A stretch of 64,000 nucleotides of DNA from assembly GCA_963762605.1 (NCBI GenBank), contig CAVXLJ010000006.1, positions 1 through 64,000 of the forward strand. Reading direction: 5' to 3'. The position numbers were made by a program, and so were the translations under genes. The stretch is from CAVSRC01 sp963762605 (lineage in GTDB: Bacteria > Pseudomonadota > Alphaproteobacteria > Rhizobiales > Kaistiaceae). Below are positions 1 through 7,775 of the stretch, in pieces. How positions within the stretch are numbered: the stretch's first letter is position 1; each line of letters begins with the position of its first letter. The notes under the pieces were generated by a model. The model saw only the letters and a program-made list of their open reading frames with translations, had not been told where the DNA came from and ran no database searches.

Positions 1-354
1 CGAGAAATCGACGTCGTCGGTGTCCTTGGTGCGCGACGGATAGGACTGCGCGCCGCCGAAGGCGCGGAAGTTCATCAGCTTGTCGCGCGTCTGGTTGCCG
101 AGGAGATACTGGATGGCGTGGAAGACGGGGCTGGCATGCGGCTTGACCGCAACCCGGTCCTCGGGGCGCAGCGCCGCGAAATAGAGCGCCGTCATGATGG
201 TGGTGAGCGATGCCGACGAGGCCTGGTGGCCGCCGACCTTCAGCCCGTCATCGTTCTCGCGCAGGTGGTTGGCGTTGTGGATCATCCACGCGGAGAGCCA
301 CAGAACCTTCCGCTCAAGCTGGCGGATGAGATCGAGATCGGCAGGACCGGCCAT
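1..354 (-). CDS. Transketolase-like thiamine diphosphate enzyme, N-terminal part
   Basis: The first 118 codons of a leftward gene are visible; the rest lies beyond the window. The residues match the start of the thiamine-diphosphate-binding half of transketolase and AceE-like proteins, including GGHQASS near residue 42, HASPVFHAIQYLLG near 73-86, and GGAQSYPSRTKDTDDVDF at the truncated end. Such enzymes move two-carbon units in the pentose phosphate pathway or act on 2-oxo acids; which applies cannot be told from this part. The ATG at 354 is chosen because GGAGGT lies 5 bases upstream. The gene points the same way as lspA and follows it by about 50 bases. Confidence 0.8.
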   Translation of the reverse strand, partial: MAGPADLDLIRQLERKVLWLSAWMIHNANHLRENDDGLKVGGHQASSASLTTIMTALYFAALRPEDRVAVKPHASPVFHAIQYLLGNQTRDKLMNFRAFGGAQSYPSRTKDTDDVDFS

Positions 355-405
355 CGCATACCTCCCGCACCGACTCTACCACGCGGTCGTCGCCGGTGTT
401 GCGGG

Positions 406-906
406 TCAGGCGTCTTTCTTTGCCGGCCAAAGATAGACGAGCAGCAACAGCATTGGCCCGAGCGTCAGTGCCGCATCGGCGAGGTTGAAGATGAACAGCG
501 TCCAGTTGCCGAAATGCAGGAGCAGGAAATCGGTGACGTAACCGAGCCGCAGCCGGTCGATCAGATTGCCGATGGCGCCGCCGAGGATCAGCGCGAAGCC
601 GGCGGCCGCCGGCTTGCCGCCCTCGTGATTGTGCGCCCAGAAGGCGAGCACGATGGCGGTGACCGCCAGCGGTAGCGCGATCAGGGAAACGCCGGAATTT
701 GCCAGCATTGAGAAGGCGATGCCGGTGTTGTGGACATGCAGCAAAGAGAGGATGGGGAGCACGTCGACGGGCGGATGATTCACCGGCAGCCGCGCCTGGA
801 CGATCAGCTTGCTGAGCTGGTCGATGACGACCACGGCCACGACGATGCTGATGCCGAAGGCGGAGAGCGGTCCCGGCGGGCGCGCATGTGAGTGAATCTC
901 AGGCAT
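406..906 (-). CDS. lspA: Lipoprotein signal peptidase (signal peptidase II)
   Basis: Inner-membrane aspartic protease that cuts the signal peptide from diacylglyceryl-modified prolipoproteins. The 166-residue product has four hydrophobic segments (about 18-36, 71-91, 101-115, 145-160). Family motifs are present: NTGIAF at 60-65, GNLIDR at 113-118, GYVTDF at 122-127 and FNLAD at 140-144. D126 and D144 correspond to the catalytic pair. Length is normal for the family. The start overlaps the end of the upstream RNA methyltransferase gene by 8 bases, so the two are probably cotranscribed. It would serve lipoproteins seen in this window such as CpaD and TadD. Confidence 0.95.
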   Translation of the reverse strand: MPEIHSHARPPGPLSAFGISIVVAVVVIDQLSKLIVQARLPVNHPPVDVLPILSLLHVHNTGIAFSMLANSGVSLIALPLAVTAIVLAFWAHNHEGGKPAAAGFALILGGAIGNLIDRLRLGYVTDFLLLHFGNWTLFIFNLADAALTLGPMLLLLVYLWPAKKDA

Positions 907-1726
907 CGAGCTTCAGTGCCCCGCGCCGGATCTCGAACAGCATGATGGCGGTCGCGATGGCAAGGTTGAGCGAATCGGCCTTGCCCGCCATCGGGATCTT
1001 GGTGAGCGTCTTGCACAGGCCCGCCGCATCGCTCGTCAGCCCGGCCTGCTCGCCGCCCATCACCAAGAGCACCGGCCCGCGATAATCGACCGTGCGATAG
1101 TCGATCTTGCCGGAGAGATGCGTGCCGACCACCGGACCCGGCCAGCGCCGGGCGAGTTTCGCGAAGTCCGCAATGGTGGCGCGCGCCAGCGGCACCGCGA
1201 AGATCGAGCCCATGGTGGCGCGCGCCGCTTCCACCGAGAACGGGTCGACCGTGTTGCCGACCAGGATCACGCCTTTGGCGCCGACCGCGTCTGCGGTGCG
1301 CACGATGGTGCCGAGATTGCCGGGGTCACGCACCGCTTCCAGCGCCACCCAGACGTCGTTGCCGGAGGCCCGAATCGAATCGACTGGCGTCAGCTTCTGC
1401 TCGAAGACGCCGAGCACGGTCTGCGGATTGTCGCGTCGGCTGATCTTTTCCAGCACCGCCGCGCTGACCGCTATCACGCTGCCGCCTTTGGTCCGGGCCG
1501 TCGCCGAGAGCTTCTGCACCAGCGGCTGGGTAGCGGCGGCGCTGGCATGAACCAGCGTGCGCAAGGTCCAGCCGGCCTCCACCGCGTCGGCCACCAGCTT
1601 CAGCCCCTCGGCCAGGAACAGCCCGCTCTCCTTGCGGTTCTTGGCCAGCGCCAGCCCGCGGATCTCCTTGACGATCGGGTTGGTCAGGCTGGTGATCGTC
1701 TTCACTGCAGCGTCCTGCGCGCTCAT
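899..1726 (-). CDS. TrmH/SpoU-family RNA 2'-O-methyltransferase
   Basis: A 275-residue SPOUT-class RNA methyltransferase. The N-terminal part (about 10-100) resembles the RNA-binding domain of RlmB/TsnR proteins. The C-terminal catalytic domain shows the three knot motifs: EAVRDPGNLGTIVRT, LLVMGGEQAGL, and IPMAGKADSLNLA near the end. Members methylate ribose 2'-OH of rRNA or tRNA with S-adenosylmethionine; the target here is unknown. The ATG at 1726 is preferred because it overlaps the stop codon of the preceding gene in an ATGA junction and gives the normal family length. The reading frame stays open further upstream, but that stretch shadows the neighbour. Confidence 0.9.
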   Translation of the reverse strand: MSAQDAAVKTITSLTNPIVKEIRGLALAKNRKESGLFLAEGLKLVADAVEAGWTLRTLVHASAAATQPLVQKLSATARTKGGSVIAVSAAVLEKISRRDNPQTVLGVFEQKLTPVDSIRASGNDVWVALEAVRDPGNLGTIVRTADAVGAKGVILVGNTVDPFSVEAARATMGSIFAVPLARATIADFAKLARRWPGPVVGTHLSGKIDYRTVDYRGPVLLVMGGEQAGLTSDAAGLCKTLTKIPMAGKADSLNLAIATAIMLFEIRRGALKLDA

Positions 1727-2655
1727 GCCGACCACCGGCTGAACAGCGAAGTGGAGAGTGCCCGTCCGCCGCCTTCCTCGCGCAGGACCAGTTCGCCCGA
1801 TTCGAGCAATCCCCCCATGCCGGAAATCGTTTCGGCTGCCACCTCGTCGATCGAATAGAACGAGGCGCGGATCGAATAGGCGGTGAGGATGAGGAACAGC
1901 GGATCGTCGGAGAGGAGGTCGCGGCAGGCTGCCATCGTCGGCCGGAGATGCGTGAAGATGTCCCACACCTCGCCCTTCGGTCCGCGGCCGAATTTCGGCG
2001 GGTCGAGGATAATGCCGTCATAGCGGTTGCCGCGCCGGCCCTCGCGCTCGACGAATTTCACCGCATCCTCGCAGATCCAGCGGATCTTCAGCGCCTCCAG
2101 CCCGCCCAGCGCCTGGTTCTCGCGCGCCCAGCCGATCGCCTTCTTGGAGGCGTCGATGTGGGTCACCTCGGCGCCGGCCTTGGCCGCCACCAGCGAGGCG
2201 ACTCCGGTATAGCCGAACAGGTTCAGCACCTTCACCGGCCGCCCCGCTTGCGTGATCTTGTCCTTGATCCATTCCCAATGGGTCGCCTGCTCGGGAAACA
2301 CGCCGACATGGCGGAAATTGGTGAAGCGGCCGAAGAAGGGGATGCCGTCCCAGGCCAACGGCCACGTTTCGCCCAGTGGTCTGGCGTAGCGCCAGCGCCC
2401 GTCCGCCTCCTCCTCGCCGATTCCGACGAACTTGGCGTCGGCGCGCTCCCATTCGGCTTGCGGTCGGCGCGGTGTCCACAGCGCCTGCGCCTCCGGCCGC
2501 ACGATACGGTAGGGGCCGTAACGCTCCAGCTTTTCGCCATTGCCCGAATCGATGAGGGCATAGTCGGCCCAGCCCTCGGTCTCCAGCATCACGGGTGCCC
2601 GGCGGGCAAGCGTTCCGGCTCGGGGGCGGGGCGGGGTGGAATTGGTGGCGGTCAC
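1723..2655 (-). CDS. Class I SAM-dependent methyltransferase, RlmI/RlmL-like
   Basis: A 310-residue protein with a Rossmann methyltransferase core. The SAM-binding motif reads LFGYTGVASL, followed by an acidic HIDASK strand end, and the catalytic signature is ILDPPKFGRG, as in rRNA cytosine or guanine methyltransferases of the RlmI/RlmL group. It probably modifies rRNA, but the site cannot be assigned. It lacks the N-terminal PUA domain expected of true RlmI, so the exact orthology is open. Its stop codon overlaps the start of the SpoU gene, giving a translationally coupled pair of RNA methyltransferases upstream of lspA. Confidence 0.85.
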   Translation of the reverse strand: MTATNSTPPRPRAGTLARRAPVMLETEGWADYALIDSGNGEKLERYGPYRIVRPEAQALWTPRRPQAEWERADAKFVGIGEEEADGRWRYARPLGETWPLAWDGIPFFGRFTNFRHVGVFPEQATHWEWIKDKITQAGRPVKVLNLFGYTGVASLVAAKAGAEVTHIDASKKAIGWARENQALGGLEALKIRWICEDAVKFVEREGRRGNRYDGIILDPPKFGRGPKGEVWDIFTHLRPTMAACRDLLSDDPLFLILTAYSIRASFYSIDEVAAETISGMGGLLESGELVLREEGGGRALSTSLFSRWSA

Positions 2656-2708
2656 TTACGCGTTCTAGCCGAAGTTCTGGGCCGATGTCGCGGCCCGCAG
2701 GCACCGCC

Positions 2709-2737
2709 TTGCTGAGGTAGCTACCGGTAGCTATATT
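2709..2737 (+). promoter_or_regulatory. Sigma70-type promoter of the toxin-antitoxin operon
   Basis: TTGCTG (2709-2714), a 17-base spacer and TATATT (2732-2737) match the -35 and -10 consensus. The expected start of transcription, 6-8 bases after the -10, falls on or next to the ATG at 2744, and there is no Shine-Dalgarno sequence. The mRNA is therefore likely leaderless (inference). Confidence 0.65.
2718..2733. promoter_or_regulatory. Palindromic operator of the toxin-antitoxin operon
   Basis: TAGCTACCGGTAGCTA is a perfect 16-base palindrome lying between the -35 and -10 boxes and touching the -10. Phd/VapB antitoxins with their toxins repress their own promoters by binding such palindromes, so this is the likely autoregulatory site. 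Confidence 0.7.
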
Positions 2738-2743
2738 TAGGCC

Positions 2744-3004
2744 ATGACCACGGTATCCATGAAGGAAGCCAAGAACCGCCTCACCGCGCTCGCCCGCCTG
2801 GTCGAGAAGGGCGAGACCGTGACCATCACGCGCAACGGCCAGCCGGTCCTCGACCTGGTGCCCCACAAGAAGAAGGCAGGGCTCGATTTCCAGGCGCTTG
2901 AGGAATTCAAGCGCGGGCGCGGCATCGATCGGATCTTTGGCCACGTCGCCGAGGATTTCGACGAGCCCCTGCCGGAGGATTTCCTCCTGAAGCCCTTGCC
3001 GTGA
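2744..3004 (+). CDS. Type II antitoxin, Phd/YefM family
   Basis: An 86-residue protein with the prevent-host-death fold at its N terminus: VSMKEAKNRL (about 4-13), then GETVTITRNGQPVLDLVP (about 23-40). The C-terminal half (about 45-86) is the flexible part that would wrap and neutralise the toxin; it is rich in acidic and basic residues. It is followed after four bases by a PIN-domain toxin gene, the usual antitoxin-first order. The N-terminal domain should also bind the palindrome 10 bases upstream of the start codon. Confidence 0.9.
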   Translation: MTTVSMKEAKNRLTALARLVEKGETVTITRNGQPVLDLVPHKKKAGLDFQALEEFKRGRGIDRIFGHVAEDFDEPLPEDFLLKPLP

Positions 3005-3008
3005 CGCG

Positions 3009-3392
3009 ATGCGGCTGTTGCTCGACACGCATTTCCTGATCTGGCTTGTCGACGATGGCTGGAAGACTATCGACGCGCGCTTCCGGCGGGTGTTCGAAGA
3101 TCCTGACACGAGCCTCGTCGCCAGCATCGTCAGCGTTTGGGAGATTGCCATCAAGGTCCGGCTGCGAAAGCTCGAACTCAGGACACCGCTCACTGCAGTC
3201 CCCGAATCGCTGCGCACGCTGGGCCTCGATCTCCTCGTCATCGACGAGCACCACGTTCTCGCCGAGGTCGCGCCGGAGCCGGCGACCCGCGATCCCTTCG
3301 ACCGGCTGCTGCTTGCCCAATGTCAGGTCGAAGGCCTGCGCCTGTTGACCGCCGACCGGGCGCTCGCCGGCCATCCCTTCGCCTGGCGCTGA
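3009..3392 (+). CDS. PIN-domain ribonuclease toxin, VapC-like
   Basis: A 127-residue PIN-domain protein, the expected toxin partner of the antitoxin gene 4 bases upstream. Acidic active-site residues are in place: D6 in LLLDTHFLIW, E45 in VSVWEIAIK, D95 and D98 in RDPFDRLL, and D116 in LLTADRAL. PIN toxins are Mg-dependent RNases that cut tRNA or other RNAs and stop translation. The pattern THFLIW plus SVWEIAIK is typical of the subgroup paired with Phd-type rather than AbrB-type antitoxins. The RNA target cannot be read from sequence. The gene is intact. Confidence 0.92.
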   Translation: MRLLLDTHFLIWLVDDGWKTIDARFRRVFEDPDTSLVASIVSVWEIAIKVRLRKLELRTPLTAVPESLRTLGLDLLVIDEHHVLAEVAPEPATRDPFDRLLLAQCQVEGLRLLTADRALAGHPFAWR

Positions 3393-3553
3393 AGGCCAAA
3401 ACACGCGCTTGCCGCCTTCCCGCCGCCACGTTAGGGTCGCGCCAAATGGAACGCGCGGGCCCGCGCGTAGGCCGCCGGTTGCGGCTGCGGTCCAATACCA
3501 GCCCAACATCAGCGGAACCGCTTGCCGCGACCTTTCCGGGGGAGTGCAGACGC

Positions 3554-4159
3554 ATGGAAATGACTGGCAGTTACCAGATCCCGGCGCCGCGCGAGAAGGT
3601 CTGGGCCGCCCTCAATGACCCGGTCGTGCTCAAGGCGTGCATTCCCGGCTGCGAGATGCTGGAGAAGGTCTCCGACAGCGAGATGACGGCGACCGTCAAA
3701 GCCAAGGTCGGCCCGGTCTCGGCGACCTTCAACGGCACGGTCACGCTGGCGCAGATCGACCCGCCCAACGGCTACACCATCACCGGCGAGGGTAAGGGCG
3801 GCGCCGCCGGCTTCGCCAAGGGTGGCGCCAAAGTGGCGCTTACCGACGACGACGGCATGACGCTGCTCACCTACACGGCCAACGCCCAGGTCGGCGGCAA
3901 GCTCGCCCAGGTCGGCGCCCGCCTGATCGACGCCGCCGCCAAGCAGATGGCGGACCAGTTCTTCACCGCTTTTGCCGAAAAGGTCAGCAGCGAGGACGGA
4001 TTCGCCGCGGTCGAACACGAGGTCGAGGAAGTCATCAAGATTGCCGAGGAACGTGCCGAGGGCGCGGCTGCCCGCGATTTCCTCGGCGGCCCGCAGATGT
4101 GGGGGCTGGTCGCGCTTGGCGTCCTCATCGTCATCCTGCTGGTCTTCTTCGTCCGTTGA
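3554..4159 (+). CDS. CoxG-like SRPBCC protein with C-terminal membrane anchor
   Basis: A 201-residue member of the CO dehydrogenase subunit G (SRPBCC, START-like) family. The N terminus MTGSYQIPAPREKVW begins the fold, and GEGKGGAAGFAKGGAKV (about 80-96) is the family's glycine-rich loop. The last 20 residues form one hydrophobic helix ending in Arg, a probable membrane anchor. CoxG proteins help mature or anchor molybdenum hydroxylases of the CO dehydrogenase type. The ATG at 3554 has GGGGGAG upstream. The gene starts a three-gene rightward cluster with [2Fe-2S] and FAD subunit genes. Confidence 0.88.
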   Translation: MEMTGSYQIPAPREKVWAALNDPVVLKACIPGCEMLEKVSDSEMTATVKAKVGPVSATFNGTVTLAQIDPPNGYTITGEGKGGAAGFAKGGAKVALTDDDGMTLLTYTANAQVGGKLAQVGARLIDAAAKQMADQFFTAFAEKVSSEDGFAAVEHEVEEVIKIAEERAEGAAARDFLGGPQMWGLVALGVLIVILLVFFVR

Positions 4160-4172
4160 AGGGGAGACGCGC

Positions 4173-4649
4173 GTGTCCCTCGTGCAAATGACCGTCAACG
4201 GCAATCCCGTATCGGCCGATGTCGAGGACCGGACGCTTCTGGTTGAGTTTCTGCGCGACCACCTTCGCCTCACCGGCACCCATGTCGGCTGCGACACCTC
4301 GCAATGCGGTGCCTGCCTGGTGCTGGTCGATGGTGTCGCGGTCAAGTCATGCACCATGCTGGCGGGCCGCGCCGCCGGCGTCCGCGTCACCACCATCGAG
4401 GGGCTGTCCTCCGGCCCGACGCTGCATCCCATGCAGCAGGCGTTTCACGAGAACCACGGCCTGCAATGCGGCTTCTGCACGCCAGGCATGATCATCAGCG
4501 CCATCGACATGGTCCGCCGCCTCGGCTTCAGCCTCGACGAGGCGACCATCCGGCGCGAGCTGGAAGGCAACATCTGCCGCTGCACCGGCTATCAGAACAT
4601 CGTCAAGTCGATCGCCGCCGGCGCGGCGGCGATGGCGAGCGCGGTCTAG
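4173..4649 (+). CDS. Molybdenum hydroxylase small subunit, two [2Fe-2S] clusters (CoxS-like)
   Basis: A 158-residue electron-transfer subunit of the xanthine dehydrogenase/CO dehydrogenase family. The plant-ferredoxin-type cluster ligands are C40, C45, C48 and C60. The second cluster, in the helical C-terminal domain, uses C99 and C102 (CGFC) and C135 and C137 (CRC). Length and both motifs are complete. Translation starts at a GTG with AAGGGGAG close upstream. In usual operons this subunit sits next to a molybdopterin-binding large subunit of about 770 residues; here it is followed directly by the FAD subunit. Substrate cannot be assigned. Confidence 0.93.
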   Translation: MSLVQMTVNGNPVSADVEDRTLLVEFLRDHLRLTGTHVGCDTSQCGACLVLVDGVAVKSCTMLAGRAAGVRVTTIEGLSSGPTLHPMQQAFHENHGLQCGFCTPGMIISAIDMVRRLGFSLDEATIRRELEGNICRCTGYQNIVKSIAAGAAAMASAV

Positions 4650-4670
4650 CGACGCGGCAGGGGGACCGTC

Positions 4671-5471
4671 ATGTACGAAACCCGCTATCACAAGCCTGAC
4701 AGCGTGGCTGAAGCCCAGGCCCTTTTCGCGCAAGCCGCCGAAGGGCGCTATCTCTCCGGCGGGCAGACGCTCATTCCCACCATGAAGCAGCGGCTGGCGG
4801 CGCCCAGCGACGTCGTCGATATTACCGGCATCGCCGAGCTCAAGGGCATCACCGCCACCAGCGATGAAGTCGTGATCGGTGCCGCGACGACCCATGCCGA
4901 GGTCCACCGCTCCGACGCGGTGAGGGAGGCGTTTCCCGCCCTTGCCGAGCTTGCCGGCATGATCGGCGATCCGGCGGTGCGCGAAATGGGCACCATCGGC
5001 GGGTCGCTGGCCAACAACGATCCCGCCGCCGACTATCCGGCCGCCGTCCTGGCGCTCGGCGCTGCCATTCACACGACCAAGCGCCGGCTTGCCGCGGAAG
5101 ATTTCTTCACCGGCCTCTTTTCGACCGCTCTCGAAGAAGGCGAGATCGTCACCCGCGTCGCCTTGCCCGTTCCGGCAAAAGCCGCCTACGCCAAGTTCCG
5201 CAACCCGGCTTCGCGCTATGCCATGGCCGGCGTCTTCGTCGCCCGCATGAAGGATGGCGCGGTGCGCGTCGGCGTCACCGGCGCCGGCTCGAATGGCGTC
5301 TTCCGGGCTGAGCGAATAGAGCAGGCGCTTGCTGCATCCTGGTCACCGGAGGCGATCGATGCGGTGGCCGTCGATCCGGCCGGCATGCTGTCCGACATTC
5401 ACGCCTCGGCCGCCTATCGTGCCAACCTGGTCAAGGTGATGGCCAAGCGCGCGGTCGTGGCGATCGCCTGA
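4671..5471 (+). CDS. Molybdenum hydroxylase FAD-binding medium subunit (CoxM-like)
   Basis: A 266-residue FAD subunit. The FAD pyrophosphate contacts are YLSGGQTLIP (28-37) and MGTIGGSLANNDPAAD (106-121), both complete. It takes electrons from the iron-sulfur subunit encoded 21 bases upstream and passes them to the respiratory chain or another acceptor. No large catalytic subunit gene lies before, between or after the subunit genes, so this set alone cannot form a complete hydroxylase. The stop codon lies inside a hairpin shared with the convergent membrane-protein gene. Confidence 0.92.
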   Translation: MYETRYHKPDSVAEAQALFAQAAEGRYLSGGQTLIPTMKQRLAAPSDVVDITGIAELKGITATSDEVVIGAATTHAEVHRSDAVREAFPALAELAGMIGDPAVREMGTIGGSLANNDPAADYPAAVLALGAAIHTTKRRLAAEDFFTGLFSTALEEGEIVTRVALPVPAKAAYAKFRNPASRYAMAGVFVARMKDGAVRVGVTGAGSNGVFRAERIEQALAASWSPEAIDAVAVDPAGMLSDIHASAAYRANLVKVMAKRAVVAIA

Positions 5472-5499
5472 CGGAGGCGATTGCGCCTCCGCGCCGTCA
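5469..5499. terminator. Hairpin between convergent genes
   Basis: TGACGGAGGCG pairs with CGCCTCCG and CCGTCA across a short loop. The stem contains the stop codons of both convergent genes (TGA at 5469-5471 on +, TGA at 5499-5497 on -). No T-tract follows, so it may stop transcription poorly or act as an RNA-stabilising end. Confidence 0.5.
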
Positions 5500-5907
5500 G
5501 CCGACGATCAAGTGCCAGACCGAGAGGCTCAGAATCAGCGCGGCCAGCGCGGTCGCCGCTGCCAGGGTGATCGCCGCCAGATGGCGCCGGACCGCCACCG
5601 CTGTCGCCAGGGCGTCGGCCCGGAGACCGGGCGTCGCGCTCCAATGCGCCCTCAGCATGGCCGCGCCCATGGCCAGGGCGACCAACGGCAGCAGAAGAAA
5701 CAGGACCGCCGCCAGAGGCTGGGTCATCCAGCCGCTGATCCAGGCGAACAGCATCGTCGCCGTGCGCGCCGGCTCGAACTGGGCCGGCTGCAGATGCCGC
5801 ACGATGTCGGCCGCAAGGATGGCGAGCGGTGGAACAATCAGCAGCGTTGCCGCCGCCGCGCTGAGGCCGAGACGAGGCCTTGTCGTGGTCGTTCGCGGTG
5901 CTTCCAT
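5497..5907 (-). CDS. Small integral membrane protein of unknown function
   Basis: I do not recognise this 136-residue protein. It has three or four hydrophobic segments (about 15-30, 50-75, 100-125), with an Ala/Leu-rich composition typical of inner-membrane proteins. The ATG at 5907 is a guess; the frame is open up to 6033 but no clear ribosome-binding site decides the start. It runs convergent with the CoxM-like gene and divergent from the LysE-family gene. The frame has good alphaproteobacterial codon bias, which supports it as real. Confidence 0.6.
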   Translation of the reverse strand: MEAPRTTTTRPRLGLSAAAATLLIVPPLAILAADIVRHLQPAQFEPARTATMLFAWISGWMTQPLAAVLFLLLPLVALAMGAAMLRAHWSATPGLRADALATAVAVRRHLAAITLAAATALAALILSLSVWHLIVG

Positions 5908-6044
5908 GGCGCCAATGCAGCCGACAAATGTGGTTTGAGTTTGGCCGGCGACTGATCGCGACCGGGTGCGCTTTTCGGGTGGCTCGCGGAAGTGCGCGGG
6001 CGCAGCTATGCTTGCCGAAGGCCATTGCCGCAAAGAGACCGCCC

Positions 6045-6656
6045 ATGCGCCCGGAATTCCTCATCACCTCGCTCATCGTCGTCGCCGCGCCCGGCACCGG
6101 CGTCATCTACACGCTCGCCGCCGGCCTTTCGCGCGGCAGCCGCGCCAGCATCGTCGCCGCCTTCGGCTGCACGCTCGGCATCATCCCGCACATGGCCGCC
6201 GCCATCCTCGGCTTGGCCGCGCTGCTTCATGCCAGCGCCGTCGCTTTCCAGATCTTCAAATATGTCGGCGTCGCCTATCTGCTCTACCTCGCCTGGAACA
6301 CGCTTCATGAACATGGCGCCCTCAAGGTGGAGAAGGACACCGGCAAACGGTCGTCGCTTCAGGTCGTCGTCACCGCCATCCTGATCAACTTCCTCAATCC
6401 CAAGCTGTCGATCTTCTTCATGGCCTTCCTGCCGCAGTTCATCGATGCCGGCGAAGTTCATCCTGTGCTGCGCATGGGCGAGCTCAGCGCGGTGTTCATG
6501 GCCATGACCTTCGTCGTCTTCGTCGGCTACGGCCTGTTCGCCGCGGCTGTGCGCGATCACGTCATCTCGCGTCCGCGCGTGATGACCTGGATGCGCCGCA
6601 CCTTTGCCGCCGCCTTCGTGGCGCTGGGCTTCAAGCTGGCCTTGGCCAGTCGCTGA
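6045..6656 (+). CDS. LysE/RhtB-family amino-acid exporter
   Basis: A 203-residue inner-membrane translocator of the LysE family. It begins MRPEFLITSL and carries the family hallmark PGTGVIYTLAAGLSRGSR (about 13-30), where the first helix enters the conserved loop. A second conserved stretch is NFLNPKLSIFFMAFLPQF (about 110-127). Five to six hydrophobic helices fit the family. Members export amino acids or derivatives such as homoserine; the substrate cannot be assigned. The ATG at 6045 follows AAAGAGA. The longer upstream frame is not needed and does not resemble the family. Confidence 0.88.
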   Translation: MRPEFLITSLIVVAAPGTGVIYTLAAGLSRGSRASIVAAFGCTLGIIPHMAAAILGLAALLHASAVAFQIFKYVGVAYLLYLAWNTLHEHGALKVEKDTGKRSSLQVVVTAILINFLNPKLSIFFMAFLPQFIDAGEVHPVLRMGELSAVFMAMTFVVFVGYGLFAAAVRDHVISRPRVMTWMRRTFAAAFVALGFKLALASR

Positions 6657-6662
6657 AATAGG

Positions 6663-7700
6663 TCAGCCCTGCCAGCGGCGGCCGGTGAGGTTGACGGCGA
6701 AGCTTGCCGGTGCCCGCGCGAAGGCCGCGATGCCGGCGAGCGCCGCGTCTTCTTTGACCACAATCGAGGTCGCCATGCGGTCGAGCAGCCGCGTATGCGG
6801 CCATTTGGCCAGGAACGCATCGCGGAAGACGCCCGATTTCAGCACCGGGGCGATCTTGCCGCTGATGCCGCCGGCCAGGAACACGCCGCCGGTCGCCATG
6901 AAGACCAGCGCCAGGTTGCCGGCCACCCGGCCGAGATGGGTGGCGAACAGCGACAGCGTTTCGACCGCCTGAGGGCTGGAACCCGAAAGCCCCGCTTCGG
7001 TCACCGCCTTCGGCGTCGTCAACGTGGGCGTCACGCCGTCGCTGGCTGAAATTGCCCGGTAGAGGCGCACCATGCCCGAACCGCAGAGAAGCGTCTCGGC
7101 GCCGATGCGCCCGCCGGTGCGCTCGACATGCGGCCAGATGGCGAAGTCGCGTGCGCTCACCGGCGAAAGGTCGATGTGCCCGCCTTCGCCCGGCACCGGC
7201 ACCCAGATGCCGCGCGCCGGGATCAGTGCTCCGGCGCCCAAGCCGGTGCCTGGGCCGAGCACCACGCGGGCGCCGTCTTCGCTCATCGTGCCGCCGCCGA
7301 TCGGCTCGATGTCGCGTTCCGTCAATCCCGGCAGGGCCAGCGACTGCGCCTCGAAATCGTTGAGCAGCACCATTTCCGTCAGGTCGAAACGGGCGACCGT
7401 CTTCTTCGGCTCCACTACCCACGGACAGTTGGTCAGCGGCACGCTGTCGCCGGAAATCGGCCCCGCCAGCGCCAGCATCGCCGATTGCGGTGCCGCGCCG
7501 CCCGCCTCGATCACCACCGCCTCGATGGCGTCGTCGATCGAGGCGAAGTCGGCGGTGTGGACGTTGGGGTAGCGGATGGCTTCGCCGGTCTCGCCGGGAA
7601 CCAGCGAGAAGCGCGCGTTGGTGCCGCCGATATCGCCGATCAGCACGGGAAAGGGCAGGTGGTCGAGGTGCCGGCCGATCGTGCCGTCAGCTTGGCTCAT
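6663..7700 (-). CDS. glk: Glucokinase
   Basis: A 345-residue ATP-dependent glucokinase of the bacterial Glk (ROK-unrelated) family, making glucose 6-phosphate in the cytoplasm. The N-terminal phosphate-binding loop is IGDIGGTNARF (21-31), the catalytic aspartate is D115 in LLNDFEAQS, and the adenine-binding loop is LGPGTGLGAG near residue 150. It is the last gene of a leftward run after a BMP-type ABC transporter, 75 bases from the preceding permease. That position may mean cotranscription with nucleoside or sugar uptake, but it need not be functionally linked. Confidence 0.93.
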   Translation of the reverse strand: MSQADGTIGRHLDHLPFPVLIGDIGGTNARFSLVPGETGEAIRYPNVHTADFASIDDAIEAVVIEAGGAAPQSAMLALAGPISGDSVPLTNCPWVVEPKKTVARFDLTEMVLLNDFEAQSLALPGLTERDIEPIGGGTMSEDGARVVLGPGTGLGAGALIPARGIWVPVPGEGGHIDLSPVSARDFAIWPHVERTGGRIGAETLLCGSGMVRLYRAISASDGVTPTLTTPKAVTEAGLSGSSPQAVETLSLFATHLGRVAGNLALVFMATGGVFLAGGISGKIAPVLKSGVFRDAFLAKWPHTRLLDRMATSIVVKEDAALAGIAAFARAPASFAVNLTGRRWQG

Positions 7701-7775
7701 GCGGTCTCCGGATTGCGCATCGACTTCTTCAGGGAGTGGGCCGTCCGTCCGGCGAGGCCATCTTCCGCCATGGCC

